A stretch of 6,693 nt of DNA from positions 1-6,693 of the forward strand of contig JBLNBX010000003.1 of NCBI GenBank assembly GCA_050260275.1. The letters run 5' to 3'. The position numbers and the translations under genes are program-made. The stretch is from DATMXS01 sp050260275. GTDB taxonomy: Bacteria > Acidobacteriota > Terriglobia > Bryobacterales > Bryobacteraceae. Positions 5,622 to 6,693 of this stretch are shown one piece after another; the first letter of the stretch is position 1, and each line of letters opens with the position of its first letter. The notes under the pieces were generated by a model. It was given only the letters and a program-made list of their open reading frames with translations. It searched no databases and had not been told where the DNA came from.

Positions 5622-6693
5622 CTATGCGGCAGTTGAGACAACGGAGGCCGGAGGGGCCGAGTAGCTGCGCGAACGTCCGGCAGCTTCAAAGGCTCCGGCC
5701 AGTTCACCGGCGATTCGCCGGATGTCGTGCAACTCGATCGCGCGGCGGCGGCCGGCGGCGCCGACGCGAACTGCGAGGCCGGGATCCGAGATCACCTTGC
5801 GCATGGCGCCGGCGAGCTCCACGGAATCGCGCGGCGGAACCAGGAAACCGCTTCCTGGGGCAACAAGCTCCGGAATTGCGCCGGTCGGGGTAGTAACGAC
5901 AGGCACGCCATAGCTCATTGCTTCCACCAGCGCCACGGGAACTCCTTCGTGCCAGCCGTTCGCGGCTTCGATGCTCGGCAAGACAACGGCCGAGACGCGA
6001 TTGGAGGCATACATCGAAAGCAGGCGTTCGTGCGGGACGGCCCCGAGAAAGCGGACGCGGCTCTCAATACCGAGTTCGCGTACCCGTGCTCTGAGGGCGG
6101 CATCGAGTTCGCCCGCGCCGGCAAGCCAGAGCTCAGCATCAGCGGCGCTATCGCCGAGCATCGCCCACGCATCGATCAGAAAGCGATGGCCCTTGATTGG
6201 CGTGAGATTCGCCGGGCATAGGAAGACGGGTTGCGAGGGTGGTTTGAACTGCGCCGACGCTGGGATAGGGACGCCCATTCTGATAACCCGGACGTTCCCG
6301 CCACCGCCCCCGCATGCCTGGCGCGCGAGGCGGAGGCCATCATCCGAGATGAAGCGTGCGAAGGACGCCGCGGCCATTTTCGCCGCGAGTGCGTTGTTCT
6401 CGACGATGTCCCATCGGTGCGCGGTGAAGCTCCAGGGAATGCCGGCGATTGCGGCAGCCGTCCACGCCAGAGACGCCGTGGTGCCTGCCCAGTGCGCGTG
6501 GATGTGTTCGGCGCCCCACGTCTCAGCGACGCGGGCAAGCCACAAGGCTTTTGGCAGTATCGAGCAGTTCTTGACGAAACACGACAGACGCACGCGCGCG
6601 CTCGACCACAGCAGAGCGGCGGCGCACCCTGCCGCTCGCAAGGGTTGCGCTGTCGCAACGCGTGTTGCCGCCAGGGCAACCAGCGGCGAGACG
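5622..6693 (-). CDS. GT4-family (group 1) glycosyltransferase, 5' partial
   Basis: The frame is open to the right edge of the window, so the N-terminus is missing; about 357 codons remain before the TAG at 5624-5622. Numbering from the edge (first full codon 6692-6690), the visible protein holds the end of the N-terminal GT-B domain with HIHAHWAGT (about 64-72) and FTAHRWDI (about 89-96). The donor-binding C-terminal domain follows with NLTPIKGH (about 162-169), LWLAGAGEL (about 188-196) and HEGVPVALVEAMSYGVPVV (about 248-266). E249 and E257 form the EX7E motif of retaining GT4 enzymes. TGAIPELV and GFLVPPRD complete the fold. It should add a sugar from an NDP-donor to a cytoplasmic lipid-linked or polymer acceptor. 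Being first of the visible co-directional genes and 10 nt before the phosphoglycosyl transferase, it is a candidate for one of the early extension steps. Donor, acceptor and true start cannot be determined. A five-glycine run (about 128-132) lies in the interdomain region. Confidence 0.93.
   Translation of the reverse strand, partial: VSPLVALAATRVATAQPLRAAGCAAALLWSSARVRLSCFVKNCSILPKALWLARVAETWGAEHIHAHWAGTTASLAWTAAAIAGIPWSFTAHRWDIVENNALAAKMAAASFARFISDDGLRLARQACGGGGGNVRVIRMGVPIPASAQFKPPSQPVFLCPANLTPIKGHRFLIDAWAMLGDSAADAELWLAGAGELDAALRARVRELGIESRVRFLGAVPHERLLSMYASNRVSAVVLPSIEAANGWHEGVPVALVEAMSYGVPVVTTPTGAIPELVAPGSGFLVPPRDSVELAGAMRKVISDPGLAVRVGAAGRRRAIELHDIRRIAGELAGAFEAAGRSRSYSAPPASVVSTAA

Noticed and set aside
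1..6693. tRNA, rRNA, CRISPR array, insertion sequence, riboswitch or phage elements
   Set aside because: No repeat-spacer pattern, transposase, integrase, inverted terminal repeats or RNA-gene-like intergenic space was seen; nearly all bases are coding and the longest gap is 46 nt.

Overview
The window is a G+C-rich bacterial segment with tightly packed genes. It holds five genes on the minus strand, which together look like part of a surface-polysaccharide or glycoconjugate locus, and the 3' end of a convergent plus-strand gene for a secreted-type LamG-domain protein. The strong G/C third-position bias, a TTG start, and the pairing of Ig-like plus LamG extracellular modules with a PglC/PglF-type sugar module suggest a free-living environmental bacterium. 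Acidobacteriota, Planctomycetota, Armatimonadota or a similar phylum would all fit, but nothing in the window fixes the taxon.

Layout. Bases 1-780 (+) are the C-terminus of a larger protein: the end of an Ig-like beta-sandwich, a Pro/Ala linker and a complete LamG-like jellyroll. Bases 781-826 are a short convergent gap holding a perfect 11-bp GC hairpin. Bases 827-6693 (-) read, in transcription order: a GT4 glycosyltransferase (5' end outside the window), a small PglC-like phosphoglycosyl transferase, a DegT/DnrJ/EryC1/StrS aminotransferase, a membrane-anchored WbpM/PglF/CapD-type nucleotide-sugar 4,6-dehydratase, and a NodB-fold polysaccharide deacetylase. Gaps or overlaps are 10 nt, 3 nt overlap, 36 nt and 8 nt overlap, so this is almost certainly one operon. 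Its promoter lies beyond the right edge.

How the genes could work together (inference). The dehydratase would make a UDP-4-keto-6-deoxy-HexNAc and the aminotransferase would convert it to a 4-amino-4,6-dideoxy sugar. The phosphoglycosyl transferase would load the sugar-phosphate onto a polyprenyl phosphate at the inner membrane face, the GT4 enzyme would extend the lipid-linked sugar, and the deacetylase would trim N- or O-acetyl groups from the product. This is the core of a UDP-bacillosamine-type initiation pathway, but the acetyltransferase that completes N,N'-diacetylbacillosamine is not in view. No wholly new system is evident. The points most worth a second look are translational details (a TTG start with a TTGA overlap, and an in-frame TAG-linked spacer between aminotransferase and dehydratase) and the deacetylase's divergent catalytic motifs.
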